Positions 51,675-61,388 of a DNA stretch of 64,000 nucleotides are shown here, in pieces. The notes under the pieces were generated by a model that searched no databases, was not told where the DNA came from, and worked only from the letters and a program-made list of their open reading frames with translations. The translations under genes were made by a program, and so were the position numbers. How positions within the stretch are numbered: position 1 is the first letter of the stretch; each line of letters opens with the position of its first letter. Source of the DNA: Sinorhizobium sp. B11 (GTDB taxonomy: Bacteria > Pseudomonadota > Alphaproteobacteria > Rhizobiales > Rhizobiaceae); assembly GCA_039725955.1 (NCBI GenBank), contig CP091034.1, positions 2,170,001 through 2,234,000 on the forward strand, in the 5' to 3' direction.

Positions 51675-53495
51675 TCAGGCAGCCCGGCCGTATCGCGCGC
51701 CCTGCCCCGCCTGACCGCGCAGCTGGAACTTCGACAACAGCGACCGCAGCTGCTGGCTTTCCTCCGCCAGGGTCTGGCTGGCGGCCGTGGTTTCTTCGAC
51801 CATCGCCGCATTCTGCTGGGTCATCTGGTCCATGTGGTTGACCGATGTGTTGATCTCCTGCAACCCGGTCGCCTGTTCGCGGGCGGCGGTCGCAATCGAG
51901 TCGACATGGGCGTTGACCCGGTTGACGAGCGCCTCGATCTCGACCAGCGCGTCACCGGTGGAGCGCACCAGCGCCACGCCGCCTTCGACCTCGGTTGCCG
52001 AGCTTGAGATCAGCGCCTTGATCTCCTTGGCCGCATTGGCCGAGCGCTGCGCCAGTTCGCGCACTTCCTGCGCCACGACAGCAAAGCCGCGACCAGCTTC
52101 GCCCGCACGCGCTGCTTCCACGCCGGCGTTCAGCGCCAGGAGGTTGGTCTGGAAGGCGATCTCGTCGATGACGCCGATGATCTGGTTGATGCGGCTCGAA
52201 CTATCCTCGATGCGGCTCATGGCCGAGACCGCATTGCGGACGATCTCGCCGGATTTGCCGGCGCTCGTCTTCGTTTCCGCCACCATGCTGCGTGCCTCGT
52301 TGGCGCGCTCGGAAGCCGTGCGGACCGTCGCGGTGATCTCGTCGAGCGCCGCTGCCGTTTCTTCCAGCGCCGCGGCTTGCTGCTCGGTGCGCTTGGAGAG
52401 GTTGTTGGTCGCGTCGCTGATATCGCGGGCGCTGTCATTGACGATGTGGCTCGATTCCGCGATCGCGTTGATGACACTGTTCAGTGCGTCGACTGCTGCG
52501 TTGAAGTCGGAACGGAGCTTCGCATAATCCTGGCCGATATCGTCGATCGAAACCGTCAGGTCGCCGGCCGCAAGCCGCTCCAGCCCGGCGCCGAGCGCGC
52601 GCATCGCCGCCGTCTGGCGCTCGGAGGACGAACGCAGGCTCGCCTCGTTGCCGCGCCGCTCGCCTTCGATCTCCCGCTGGCGCTCATCTTCGCGAACGCG
52701 CAGTTCGGCGCGCTCGGCAACGGAGTCGCGCAGCACGATCAGCGATTTCGCCATCTGGCCGATCTCGTCGCGACGATCGGCATCAGTGATGTCGACGCTC
52801 GCATTTTCATCGGCAATCGCGTTCATCGCCTCTTTCAGGCGGGCGACCGGGGCCGTCACGCTGCGCACGATCGCATAGGCGAAGGCAAGGGTAACGAGGG
52901 CGCCGATAAGGCCGACTACCGCCGTCCAGGTGGCGTTCTGGCGATAGAGCGCTGCAAGGTCGTCCGCATAGACGCCGGTGCCGACGACCCAGCCCCAGGG
53001 CTGGAAGCCCGCCACATGCGAATATTTGAGGACCGGCTGATCGGCACCCGGCTTCGGCCAGTAGTAATCCACGAAGCCCTGCCCGCTTGCCTTCACCGTA
53101 TTGACGAATTCGACGAACAGGAATTTGCCGTTCGGATCCTTGTTCTGCGTCAGATCCGTGCCGTTGAGCTCGGGCTTGACCGGATGCATCACCATCGTCG
53201 GATGAATGTCGTTGATCCAGAAATAGCCGGTGCCGCCGCCGTAGCGCATGGAAGCGATCACTTCCTTGGCGGCCTCCTGCGCCTGCTCGCGGGTCATCGT
53301 GCCGGCCTGCTCAAGCTTGTAATATTTGTCGAAGATGGCGAGCGCCGTAGCATCCATCTGTGCCAGGCCGGCTTTTCGCTCGGCTTCCAGCTCCCGATAG
53401 GAATAGTTGAGGAAGAAGATCATCGTCGCGGCAAGCACGACAAGCGCGAAGGCGACGAGTCCGTAAAGGCGGGTTGAAATCCTGATGTTGCGCAT
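51675..53495 (-). CDS. Methyl-accepting chemotaxis protein, sCache_2 type
   Basis: A 606-residue chemoreceptor. An N-terminal membrane segment, a periplasmic single-Cache domain (GYFWINDIHPTMVMHPVKPE then GFVDYYWPKPGADQP), a second membrane segment near 190-215, HAMP, and a long signalling domain with the hairpin EIAFQTNLLALNAGVEAARA and GEAGRGFAVVAQEVRELAQR. No C-terminal CheR/CheB pentapeptide is present. sCache_2 receptors often sense small organic acids; the ligand here is unknown. Confidence 0.93.
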   Translation of the reverse strand: MRNIRISTRLYGLVAFALVVLAATMIFFLNYSYRELEAERKAGLAQMDATALAIFDKYYKLEQAGTMTREQAQEAAKEVIASMRYGGGTGYFWINDIHPTMVMHPVKPELNGTDLTQNKDPNGKFLFVEFVNTVKASGQGFVDYYWPKPGADQPVLKYSHVAGFQPWGWVVGTGVYADDLAALYRQNATWTAVVGLIGALVTLAFAYAIVRSVTAPVARLKEAMNAIADENASVDITDADRRDEIGQMAKSLIVLRDSVAERAELRVREDERQREIEGERRGNEASLRSSSERQTAAMRALGAGLERLAAGDLTVSIDDIGQDYAKLRSDFNAAVDALNSVINAIAESSHIVNDSARDISDATNNLSKRTEQQAAALEETAAALDEITATVRTASERANEARSMVAETKTSAGKSGEIVRNAVSAMSRIEDSSSRINQIIGVIDEIAFQTNLLALNAGVEAARAGEAGRGFAVVAQEVRELAQRSANAAKEIKALISSSATEVEGGVALVRSTGDALVEIEALVNRVNAHVDSIATAAREQATGLQEINTSVNHMDQMTQQNAAMVEETTAASQTLAEESQQLRSLLSKFQLRGQAGQGARYGRAA

Positions 53496-53794
53496 GGGGT
53501 TCCGGCAGCTCTCATGTGTGACAATCAGCAGATACTGATATGAGCCGCTTACCGGACGGTAAAACTTGATTAGATCTTGATGAAATAACGTTACGTGAGG
53601 TAATTGGACGCGACACGCATTGGAGCTTCAAGTATCTGAATCAAAATGAAATTTCGATGGTCATGATTTTTCCGCGACGAGCCACCATTTTTTAGGGGGC
53701 ATTTCGGAATCCGGCATTTTTACGGGCTTCCGCACCACTTGGCCTTTGCATTAGGGTGATTCCAGATGAATCACCGGCGAGATGGGAGCCCTTG
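53496..53794. other. 299-bp AT-rich gap between divergent genes
   Basis: No gene is supported here. The segment is AT-rich and should contain the divergent promoters of the chemoreceptor and the thioesterase. No strong hairpin was found. Confidence 0.5.
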
Positions 53795-54178
53795 ATGACC
53801 GATGCCAAGCCGACAGGCGAACTTACCTTGCGTACGCTTGCCATGCCCGGAGACGCCAATCCGGCCGGCGATATTTTCGGCGGCTGGGTCATGGCGCAGA
53901 TGGACCTTGCAAGCGGCATCCGCGCCGCCGAGCGCGCAAGGGGTCGTGTGGTGACGGCGGCAGTCAAGGAAATGGCCTTCGAACTTCCGGTCAAGATCGG
54001 CGATACGCTCTCCATCTATACTCATGTGGAGCGCGTCGGGCGCACCTCCATCACGCTGCGGGTGGAAGCTTGGGCGCATCGCTCGCGTTATAACCAGCAG
54101 GAAAAGGTCACCGCCGGCACCTTCATCATGGTGGCGCTCGACGAGGACGGCAAACCCAAGGTCGTTCCCCAGGAGTGA
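53795..54178 (+). CDS. Acyl-CoA thioesterase (YciA-like hotdog protein)
   Basis: A 127-residue hotdog-fold thioesterase. Its pattern MPGDANPAGDIFGGWVMAQMD (with the conserved Asn and Asp) and a loop VVTAAVKEMAFELPVKIGD match YciA-type acyl-CoA thioesterases that hydrolyse medium- or short-chain acyl-CoA. Start at 53795, chosen because it gives the family N-terminus. The stop is one base before the next gene, which is therefore co-transcribed. Confidence 0.9.
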   Translation: MTDAKPTGELTLRTLAMPGDANPAGDIFGGWVMAQMDLASGIRAAERARGRVVTAAVKEMAFELPVKIGDTLSIYTHVERVGRTSITLRVEAWAHRSRYNQQEKVTAGTFIMVALDEDGKPKVVPQE

Positions 54179-54179
54179 G

Positions 54180-54767
54180 ATGATGCAGGCGGCCGCGACA
54201 CCGGAGGTCTATGTCTACATCCGCACAGTGATGTCGATGGTGATCGGCCTCTCGCTCGCCCGCCTGCTGACCGGCCTCGGCGGCATCGTGCAATCACCCG
54301 GCAAATTCCGGGTCTACTGGGTGCATCTCGGCTGGGTCGCCTCGATGTTCCTGTTCATCATCCATTTCTGGTGGTGGGAATATCGCCTGCAGTCGCTCGC
54401 CGTCATCTCCTTCGGCGTCTACCTCTTCCTTATCAGCTTCTGCTGCCTGTTCTTCTTCCTCTGCGTGCTGATCTTCCCGACGACGATCGAGGATTACGGC
54501 GGCTACGAGGAATATTTCATCTCGCGGCGGCGCTGGTTCTTCGGCATGCTGGCCGTGACCTATGTGGTGGATTTTCTCGATACGCTGCTCAAGGGCAAGG
54601 CGTATCTGGCAGCACTCGGCTGGGAATACCCGGCGAGGAATGCGGTGTTCATCGCGCTGTGCATCGTGGCGGCCTGGACGGCGAACCGGCGGTTTCATGC
54701 TGTATTCGTAAGTGCGGGCCTGCTCTATCAGATCACCTGGATTTTCAGGCTGTATGATTTGATTTGA
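54180..54767 (+). CDS. Multi-pass membrane protein of unknown function
   Basis: A 195-residue protein with about five hydrophobic helices, very rich in aromatic residues (SMVIGLSLARLLTGLGGIVQ, WVASMFLFIIHFWWWEYRL, LISFCCLFFFLCVLIFP, and the C-terminal VFVSAGLLYQITWIF). A conserved-looking EEYFISRRRWFFG lies between helices. I do not recognise a family. It begins one base after the thioesterase stop. It could be a lipid- or fatty-acid-linked membrane protein, as neighbourhood suggests, but that is only inference. Confidence 0.7.
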   Translation: MMQAAATPEVYVYIRTVMSMVIGLSLARLLTGLGGIVQSPGKFRVYWVHLGWVASMFLFIIHFWWWEYRLQSLAVISFGVYLFLISFCCLFFFLCVLIFPTTIEDYGGYEEYFISRRRWFFGMLAVTYVVDFLDTLLKGKAYLAALGWEYPARNAVFIALCIVAAWTANRRFHAVFVSAGLLYQITWIFRLYDLI

Positions 54768-54830
54768 GGTCTCTCTTCCCGTCCTGCGACAATCTAGGAA
54801 TGATAGAGGGAGATTAGGAAAATCCTCGCC

Positions 54831-56003
54831 TCAAGCCCGCAGGAACTGTGATCCCTTGTCGAAACTCAACCCCGGAAAAATCTTCCCCGTCAGATCGTCA
54901 GCCGACACATCGAACTGTCGGTAGAGCATCGCCGCCGCCAGCTCGCGCACATCCGCCGTCGGCATCAGGTCGCGATCGTCGAGCAGCGCAGCGTCCCCAA
55001 CCCCCGGCCACTTGCCGAGTATGCGCCCACCATCGATCGCCCCGCCCGCCAATACCGCGCAGCCTCCCGTACCGTGATCCGTTCCGCCGGAACCATTCTC
55101 ACGCACCGTGCGGCCGAACTCGGTCATGGCGAGCACGACCGTCTTCGACCACAGATCCGGCCCCATCGTGGCTTTCAGCGTCGTGATCGCCTGCGCCAGA
55201 TCCTGCACCGGCCGCTTGAACTGGTTCAGCTGGCCGACATGCGTGTCCCAGCCGGTAATCGAGAAGCTGGCGATGCGGTAGTCGCCCTTCAGCATTTTGC
55301 CGGCAAGAACAGCCACATCGGTGATCTTCTCGCCGCGCTGGGCCGATGGTTCCGCCATCATCGAAGCGCTGTTGGCGCGCATCGCTTCATCCATTGCTTT
55401 CGCAAACGCCGGGTCGCCGGCATAGAGCCGCATGAGGAACTGCATTTCGTCCCTGGCCGGCCCGAGATTGGAATCCGAGGCCCAGACATCGACATTGTTC
55501 GGCCCGGTCAGGATCAGCTCGGTCGAGGTGTTGACGTCGATCGCCTTGCGCGCATCCGAACGCGGGATCACGGCAAGCGCCCGATTGAGCCAGCCGGTCT
55601 TTTCCTCGGCCACATGCTCGCCGCCGGATTCCAGCATGTCCTGCCCGTCGAAATGGCTGCGCTGGTCGCGATAGGGCGTGGAAACCGCATGCACGAAGGC
55701 AAGCTCCTTGCTGTTCCACAGCGGCATCAGCTCGGCCGCCGCCGGATTGAGCCCGAAATGACCGTCGAGATCGAGAAGCCCCTTGTCCGGCGTCAGCGAC
55801 AGCGTTGGCCGCAGGGCCGCAAGGCCGGCATCGCCATAGGGCTGCACCAGATCGAGCCCGTCCATCGCCCCGCGCAACACGATCGTCACGAAGCGCTTGT
55901 CGCCGGGCATCGCCGCGAAGGTCACCGGCGTAAAAATGGGGGCTGCGGCAAGGCAGCAAGCCGATGTCAGAAAACCACGGCGTGAAAGCATAAACTCTGT
56001 CAT
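54831..56003 (-). CDS. DUF1501 protein with Tat signal
   Basis: A 390-residue exported protein. The Tat motif SRRGFLTS is near the N-terminus, followed by a hydrophobic stretch. DUF1501 (sulfatase-like, alkaline-phosphatase fold) features: LRGAMDGLDLVQPYGD, the SHFDGQDMLESGG and the metal-site end EFGRTVRENGSGGTDHGTGG. Exported DUF1501 proteins occur with DUF1800 proteins; their reaction is unknown. It lies 9 bp after the DUF1800 gene in one operon. Confidence 0.88.
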   Translation of the reverse strand: MTEFMLSRRGFLTSACCLAAAPIFTPVTFAAMPGDKRFVTIVLRGAMDGLDLVQPYGDAGLAALRPTLSLTPDKGLLDLDGHFGLNPAAAELMPLWNSKELAFVHAVSTPYRDQRSHFDGQDMLESGGEHVAEEKTGWLNRALAVIPRSDARKAIDVNTSTELILTGPNNVDVWASDSNLGPARDEMQFLMRLYAGDPAFAKAMDEAMRANSASMMAEPSAQRGEKITDVAVLAGKMLKGDYRIASFSITGWDTHVGQLNQFKRPVQDLAQAITTLKATMGPDLWSKTVVLAMTEFGRTVRENGSGGTDHGTGGCAVLAGGAIDGGRILGKWPGVGDAALLDDRDLMPTADVRELAAAMLYRQFDVSADDLTGKIFPGLSFDKGSQFLRA

Positions 56004-56012
56004 GACGGGCTC

Positions 56013-57548
56013 CTATCGACGGTTGAATTCGGGGGACGCAAGAACCAGCGTCAGTCCGCTCACCCTGTTCGGCGCCTGCGAGACGACGCGGATCGTCTCG
56101 TCGCGGGCGGCATCGGCAAGGGTTGCCTTCAGGAAGTCGCGCGGATCGACATCCTTGCCGAACTGGGCACTGGCGCGCCGCGCCCAGGACAAACGCTCGG
56201 ACAGCTGGCTCGCGGTGATCCAGGCGGAAAAACTCTCCTCGAAGCCGGCGGGGCTTGGTGGCAGCCATGTCGGCTGGCCCATGCGGCGCAGAGCGCCCTG
56301 CCCGAGCGCACGCGCCATCTGGAAGGCCTTGCGCCGCTTGACGAGCGCCTCGTCCTCGGGGCTTGGCGGCGTCTGCATCATGGCCTGGTCGCGGGCGGCG
56401 GGCGCTGCATCCTTCTTGGGCATCGCCATCATCTCGTCACTGTCATCATCGTCCTGCTGATAGGCCTGCATGAAGGCCGCGACATCGCCCGCGCCAGAAC
56501 CGCTATTCAGCGCCCGCAAGCCGGTGACGATATAATCGAACGGCTGGCGCGCCTTGGCACCTTGATCCCGCCACGCTGCCGGATGGTCGAGCATGGCGCG
56601 GTAGACGGCAGGCAGATCCCCATCCGTCTTCTTCCACGCTTCGCTCATGGCCTGGATCATCTCCTCCGGCGGCTGGTCAGAGATGAAATGCACTGCGAGC
56701 TTGCGGCTGATATGCGCAGCCGTCTTCGGATGGACCGCGAGATCCTCGAGCATGGCAAGGTAATCCCCGCGCGAGCGCTTGATCCCGCCATAGCTGACAC
56801 CGAGCACTTGATGTTCGCCGGGCTCGGATATCTGCGGCCGGAAAGCCGTCTCCATCGCCTGCTGGTCGACAGTGAGTCCCGTCAGCACCATGGCTGCAGA
56901 GCGAACGTCGGCCTGCGTATAACCGCTGCCGGCGCCGAGCGTGTGCAACTCCAGAAGCTCGCGGCCGAGATTTTCGTTCAGCCACTTGTTGCGCCGCATG
57001 CCGCCCTTGGATTCCGGCCCCAGCGACTGCGCCTGATCGAGATAGATCAGCATCGAAGGATGCTCGGTTGCGCTGCGCAACAGCGTCGAAAACCTGGCCC
57101 CCATATAGGGCCGGATCGCCTCTGTCTCGTAGAGCGGCACGATCAGCCGCATCGGCAGGCTCTTGGCGGCACTGGTGGAAAAATGATTGGTCCAGAACGT
57201 GGCCAGCCGCTCGTTGAAACCATCGGGAGAAAGGACGGCCTGCATCAACCGCGCATTGGCATCCATCTGGAAAAGCACCTGCGCGCGGCGCTGCAATAGT
57301 CGCCGCTGCTGCCGCCGGTCGAGATCGTCGCCATCGGCCTGCCGGATCTGTTTCAGCCTGTCCTGCAGATCGAGGATCTGCGTATGCCGCGCCTCGATAC
57401 CGCCGACGGGAAAGACCGGCACGCTGTTCGCGCCGCGCGTCACCTGCCCGATCAGATCATCCTTCGTCTGCGGCAGAGCCTCGCCCGGTCGTCGCCCGTA
57501 ACCGAACCGGATCGCTGCCATCGTCGGAAAAGACAGGCTCATGACCAT
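56013..57548 (-). CDS. DUF1800 protein
   Basis: A 511-residue protein of the DUF1800 family. Its features include IRFGYGRRPGEALPQTKDDL at the start, VLFQMDANARLMQAVLSPDG, FNERLATFWTNHFSTSAAKS, LNENLGRELLELHTLGAGSG with its acidic residues and TAAHISRKLAVHFISDQPPE. The family is always paired with DUF1501, and both are found in exported two-gene units of Planctomycetes and proteobacteria; function unknown. ATG at 57548 or 57542. Confidence 0.88.
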   Translation of the reverse strand: MVMSLSFPTMAAIRFGYGRRPGEALPQTKDDLIGQVTRGANSVPVFPVGGIEARHTQILDLQDRLKQIRQADGDDLDRRQQRRLLQRRAQVLFQMDANARLMQAVLSPDGFNERLATFWTNHFSTSAAKSLPMRLIVPLYETEAIRPYMGARFSTLLRSATEHPSMLIYLDQAQSLGPESKGGMRRNKWLNENLGRELLELHTLGAGSGYTQADVRSAAMVLTGLTVDQQAMETAFRPQISEPGEHQVLGVSYGGIKRSRGDYLAMLEDLAVHPKTAAHISRKLAVHFISDQPPEEMIQAMSEAWKKTDGDLPAVYRAMLDHPAAWRDQGAKARQPFDYIVTGLRALNSGSGAGDVAAFMQAYQQDDDDSDEMMAMPKKDAAPAARDQAMMQTPPSPEDEALVKRRKAFQMARALGQGALRRMGQPTWLPPSPAGFEESFSAWITASQLSERLSWARRASAQFGKDVDPRDFLKATLADAARDETIRVVSQAPNRVSGLTLVLASPEFNRR

Positions 57549-57669
57549 TCACCTCCTCATCACCAGATCGTGACAGGGTCTCAGCCAATTGCGACGGCAA
57601 GGTGTAGTAAATGCGGCGATTTTCCGACATGGACGATTTGTAATCTATTGAAATCGTTGGAACAGTCGC

Positions 57670-58845
57670 TCAGCAGCCCCTGTTGACCGACACCACCCGC
57701 GGGCTGGACATGTCGCGCGGCGGCTCGCCTTCGACCATCACCTTGTTGCGCCCGGCTTCCTTGGCCGCATAGAGCGCCTTGTCGGCGCGGGCGATCTGCT
57801 CGTAGAGGGAATGATCGGCGGCATCGGCGCCGGCGACACCGAAGCTGGCGGTAATCTTGCCGTCGAAGCCGCTCGCCTTGCGGTCGACGGCCGCAAAGGC
57901 AAGCCGCACCCGGTTGGCGAAATCGGCGCCTGCGGCCAGCGGCATTGCCGGCAGGAAGATCACGAATTCCTCCCCGCCGAACCGCGCCGCGAAACCGCCC
58001 TCCGGCATCCGCGCCAGCAGCATTTCAGCAAAGGCGCGGATCACCTCGTCGCCCGGTCCGTGGCCGAGCGTATCGTTGACCCATTTGAAATTGTCGATGT
58101 CGCAGATGATGACGGAGCCTTCGGCCCGGCCGCGCTCTGCCACCATGCGGTCGAAGCCGCGCCGATTCAGCATGCCGGTCATCGGATCGCGCTCGGCGAT
58201 ATCGCGGTGCATTGCAATGGTGTCGACCGTGGTTGCAGCAAGGGCCGAAAGCGCAAACATCAGCGCCAGGATGGATGTCGACGCCTGCATGGCGAAAGCA
58301 TATTGCGAAGAGATGAAATCCCCGTGGCCGCCATAGGATGGTGCGACGAAGACGAAGATCACATTGCGGATAATGGTATCGGCAATGACGAGGCTGGAGA
58401 CGACAAGCAGCAGCTTGTCGGCCGTATGGCGCATGTGCCGCAGGCTGACGGTGACGGCAAAGCCGAGCAGCGCCGCACAGGCGAGATCGTTCAGCAGAAA
58501 CTCCGCCGGAACATTGCCGGCCACCAGCCCCGCATAGAGCATGCCCGCGTAGGTCACACCGGCAAAGGCAAGGCGCGGCTGGAGATAGGAAGGCCGCTTG
58601 AATCGGGCGAGCATGGCGCCGGAATAGAAGACGAACGCGAGAAGGAACAAAGCATCGGCGATGGCGGATGCAACGCGCTCCTGCAGCAGGCTGTCGAAAA
58701 GCGGAACGGAGAAGGCTGCCGACGCAAAAAGATAACCCGGCCCCCACAACTTCGCTTCCCGCGACCCGAACCGGCCGACGATCAGAAAGGTGCAGCCGAA
58801 AATCAGCATCATGACCGGCAGCAGGAAGGCGAAATTACTATCCAT
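57670..58845 (-). CDS. Membrane diguanylate cyclase (GGDEF)
   Basis: A 391-residue protein. The N-terminal ~210 residues form six or seven hydrophobic helices with no recognised sensor fold. The C-terminal GGDEF domain has DPMTGMLNRRGF, the DNFKWVNDTLGHGPGD and the active RFGGEEF motif, so it should make c-di-GMP. The usual inhibitory RxxD is RMPE here, so product feedback may be lost. Start at 58845 (MDSNFAFLL). It stands apart from the DUF1800 gene by about 120 bp. Confidence 0.9.
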   Translation of the reverse strand: MDSNFAFLLPVMMLIFGCTFLIVGRFGSREAKLWGPGYLFASAAFSVPLFDSLLQERVASAIADALFLLAFVFYSGAMLARFKRPSYLQPRLAFAGVTYAGMLYAGLVAGNVPAEFLLNDLACAALLGFAVTVSLRHMRHTADKLLLVVSSLVIADTIIRNVIFVFVAPSYGGHGDFISSQYAFAMQASTSILALMFALSALAATTVDTIAMHRDIAERDPMTGMLNRRGFDRMVAERGRAEGSVIICDIDNFKWVNDTLGHGPGDEVIRAFAEMLLARMPEGGFAARFGGEEFVIFLPAMPLAAGADFANRVRLAFAAVDRKASGFDGKITASFGVAGADAADHSLYEQIARADKALYAAKEAGRNKVMVEGEPPRDMSSPRVVSVNRGC

Positions 58846-58996
58846 GAACCCTCGCGGCGGTACGCAATATAGAACCGGCGCAGGCAAAAGGTAGGACAAT
58901 GATCTTAAAAAAGGAAAAACCGGGCGGGATCAGAAATACCTGGAAGAACTAGGCATCGCCTGGCGCATAGCCTGCCCGTGACCTGGCTCACAAGGA

Positions 58997-59024
58997 AAGG
59001 CCGGCAGCCCTGGCCGCCGGCCTT
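58997..59024 (-). terminator. Terminator of the MFS transporter gene
   Basis: A 9-bp stem (AAGGCCGGC / GCCGGCCTT) with a 10-base loop, 18 bp after the stop of the MFS gene on the minus strand, followed there by TTTCCTT. Confidence 0.6.
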
Positions 59025-59041
59025 CACAGCCACAGGCAGCG

Positions 59042-60292
59042 CTAAACTCGCATCGCGCCATGCGGCTCCTCGGCCTCCTCCGTGCCGAAGCGGACATCCT
59101 TCTTCTCGTATCCCAGGCCCGAAAGCGCGGCGACGACGATGGCAACGATCACCGCCACTATGACCAACGCATAAGCGTAGTCGCCGTTCCAATGGGCGGC
59201 GAGGTCCGCCTGCATCGTGGCGTTGCCCGAGGCCAGCAGATTGCCGAGCTGGTAGGCGAAGCCGGGGAATGTGCCGCGTACCTCGTCTGGCGAAAGCTCG
59301 TTGAGATGTACAGGCACGATGCCCCAGGCGCCCTGGACGAAGAACTGCATCAGGAAGGCGCCGAGCGCGAGCAGCACCGGCCCCGGTGCATAGGCCCAGA
59401 GCGGCGCGACGGGCACGGCAATCAGTGCGGCGATGACGATCGCCCGCTTGCGGCCGATACGCTGCGACAGCGCGCCGAAGAACAGCCCGCCAAGAATGGC
59501 GCCGATATTGTAGACGATGGCGATCGCGCCGACCGTATAGCTTGAATAGTTGCGCTGGCTTTCGAGGAAGGTCGGGTAGATATCCTGCGTGCCGTGGCTG
59601 AAGAAGTTGAAAGCGGTCATCAGCAGCACCGCCCAGATGAAGAGCGGAATGTTTTCGCGCAGCACGGTGAGAAACGGCCGGCGCCCCTGCTGTTGTCGCT
59701 TCACGAAAGCCGGGCTCTCCTGAACGTTGCGGCGGATATAGAGCACGAGCAGCGCCGGAGCGACGCCGACGAAAAACATGCCGCGCCAGCCGATCACCGG
59801 GAAGAGCAGGAAGAACAGCAGCGAAGCCAGCAGATATCCGGACGGATAACCTGCCTGCAGGATGCCAGAAACAATGCCGCGGCTCTCCTCCGGCACTGTC
59901 TCCATGACGAGTGAGGCACCGACACCCCACTCCCCGCCCATGGCGATGCCATAGAGGGCACGCAAAACCAGGAACATGGTGAGCCCCGTCGAAAAACCGG
60001 TGAGGAAGTCGAAGAGCGAATAGAGCATCACATCCACCATCAGTGTGATGCGCCGCCCGTAACGGTCTGCCGCAAGCCCGAAGATCAGGGCGCCGAGCGC
60101 CCGCATGGCAAGGGTCAGGAAGATCGCCACGGACACCGCGGGAACATCGGTATGAAACTCCTCTGCGATATATTTGAGAACGAAAACGAGAATGAAGAAA
60201 TCGAAGGCGTCAAGCATCCAGCCGAGATAGCTGGCGATCACGGTATTGCGCTGCTGCGGGGTGAGCGCGCGCAGGCTTGCCAATGCGGACAT
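59042..60292 (-). CDS. MFS transporter, JEN1/SHS-like carboxylate permease
   Basis: A 416-residue major facilitator with 12 hydrophobic helices. The intracellular loop 2-3 motif FGLAADRYGRRITLMVDVM is normal, as are SYLGWMLDAFDFFILVFVLK and GIAMGGEWGVGASLVMETVP (SHS/JEN family features). Such proteins move monocarboxylates (lactate, pyruvate) or sialic acid with protons. ATG at 60292 (MSALASLRALTP). No adjacent catabolic genes reveal its substrate. Confidence 0.9.
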   Translation of the reverse strand: MSALASLRALTPQQRNTVIASYLGWMLDAFDFFILVFVLKYIAEEFHTDVPAVSVAIFLTLAMRALGALIFGLAADRYGRRITLMVDVMLYSLFDFLTGFSTGLTMFLVLRALYGIAMGGEWGVGASLVMETVPEESRGIVSGILQAGYPSGYLLASLLFFLLFPVIGWRGMFFVGVAPALLVLYIRRNVQESPAFVKRQQQGRRPFLTVLRENIPLFIWAVLLMTAFNFFSHGTQDIYPTFLESQRNYSSYTVGAIAIVYNIGAILGGLFFGALSQRIGRKRAIVIAALIAVPVAPLWAYAPGPVLLALGAFLMQFFVQGAWGIVPVHLNELSPDEVRGTFPGFAYQLGNLLASGNATMQADLAAHWNGDYAYALVIVAVIVAIVVAALSGLGYEKKDVRFGTEEAEEPHGAMRV

Positions 60293-60476
60293 ATGTATTT
60301 CCTCCGTCCGAAAGCGGCGGCGAGCGGGCAATTCCGGATGCCGTCGGAAGGGGTGTCGGGGTGGGCATGCTGCCGGGAGACAGCGAGGCGGAAACGTCAG
60401 GATAGCTGACCGGGTTCCATCACGTTGGCGCGATTGGGGAATTAAACGGGTTCGTCATAACCTGCCCTTGAAGTGT

Positions 60477-61388
60477 TCAGGGCAGCGGGACAGGATTGTC
60501 GCTGAGTGTTCTCAGATAAGCGATGACGTTGACGCGATCGGCTTCTTCGGGCGCGCCGCGAACGTCCATATTCACGCCTGGCGTCGTGAGAGAGGGCCCG
60601 GCGATGAAGATGTTGAGGTCCTCGTAGGTCCAGACCCCCTCCCAGCTCGACAGGATTCGGGAATAGCCTGGGAATTTCGTCGAGGCTTTGTCCCGTCCCA
60701 CGACGTTCCACAGGTTCGGCCCCTTGTTGGGCACATCCTGCGGACGTTTGACATGACAGCCGGCGCAATTGGATGCGAAGAATGTTGCACCCTTCGCCGG
60801 GTCGCCATTTGCCAGCTTTGCGGAAATCGGCTCGGGCTTCTTTATGATGACGCCGTGGGCCAACAGGTAGTCGGCGATATCGGCATGATCGTCGTGCCTT
60901 GCAAGGTGATAGGCAGTGATGATGCTTGGCAGGCGCGCGGGATCGCCACGGACCCATATGGCGTTGACGTCGGCACCGGCTTCAACCAGGAGCTTGACGC
61001 AGTCCAGACACCCGCTCGCGACTGCGAAATGCAGCATGCGCTCGCCCCGCGCTGCCGCATTGGCATCGGCACCGTGCGCCAACAGGATCCGGATGAGGTC
61101 GGGGGAGCCCTTGAGGACGGCACCGGTGATCGGCAGGCCAATCGCCGACTCGTGGTTCACATTCGCCCCGCGCTCGATCAGTAATTCTGCTGCCTGCGGA
61201 TGATCGCTGCGAACGGCTAGAAATAGCGGAGTGGCTCCCTTGTCCTGCTCCTCGATGTCAGCCCCCGCATCAAGGGCTGCCGCGATCGCAGCCAGGTCGC
61301 CCTTGCTGACCGCGTCGTGAAGCGGACCAGCATGGGAACTCGTAAGAACGATCAGATAGATGAACACGCTTGCCACGAGCCCGCGCAT
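60477..61388 (-). CDS. Exported ankyrin-repeat/cytochrome c fusion protein
   Basis: A 303-residue protein. A signal peptide (1-20) leads to about five ankyrin repeats (residues 25-185, for example GATPLFLAVRSDHPQAAELL and GCLDCVKLLVEAGADVNAIW). The C-terminal ~100 residues form a class I cytochrome c with CAGCH (208-212) and a likely Met ligand in GVNMDVRG. Ankyrin binding plus haem redox in the periplasm suggests a docking electron carrier; the partner is unknown. It stands alone, with a 200-bp gap upstream. Confidence 0.88.
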   Translation of the reverse strand: MRGLVASVFIYLIVLTSSHAGPLHDAVSKGDLAAIAAALDAGADIEEQDKGATPLFLAVRSDHPQAAELLIERGANVNHESAIGLPITGAVLKGSPDLIRILLAHGADANAAARGERMLHFAVASGCLDCVKLLVEAGADVNAIWVRGDPARLPSIITAYHLARHDDHADIADYLLAHGVIIKKPEPISAKLANGDPAKGATFFASNCAGCHVKRPQDVPNKGPNLWNVVGRDKASTKFPGYSRILSSWEGVWTYEDLNIFIAGPSLTTPGVNMDVRGAPEEADRVNVIAYLRTLSDNPVPLP

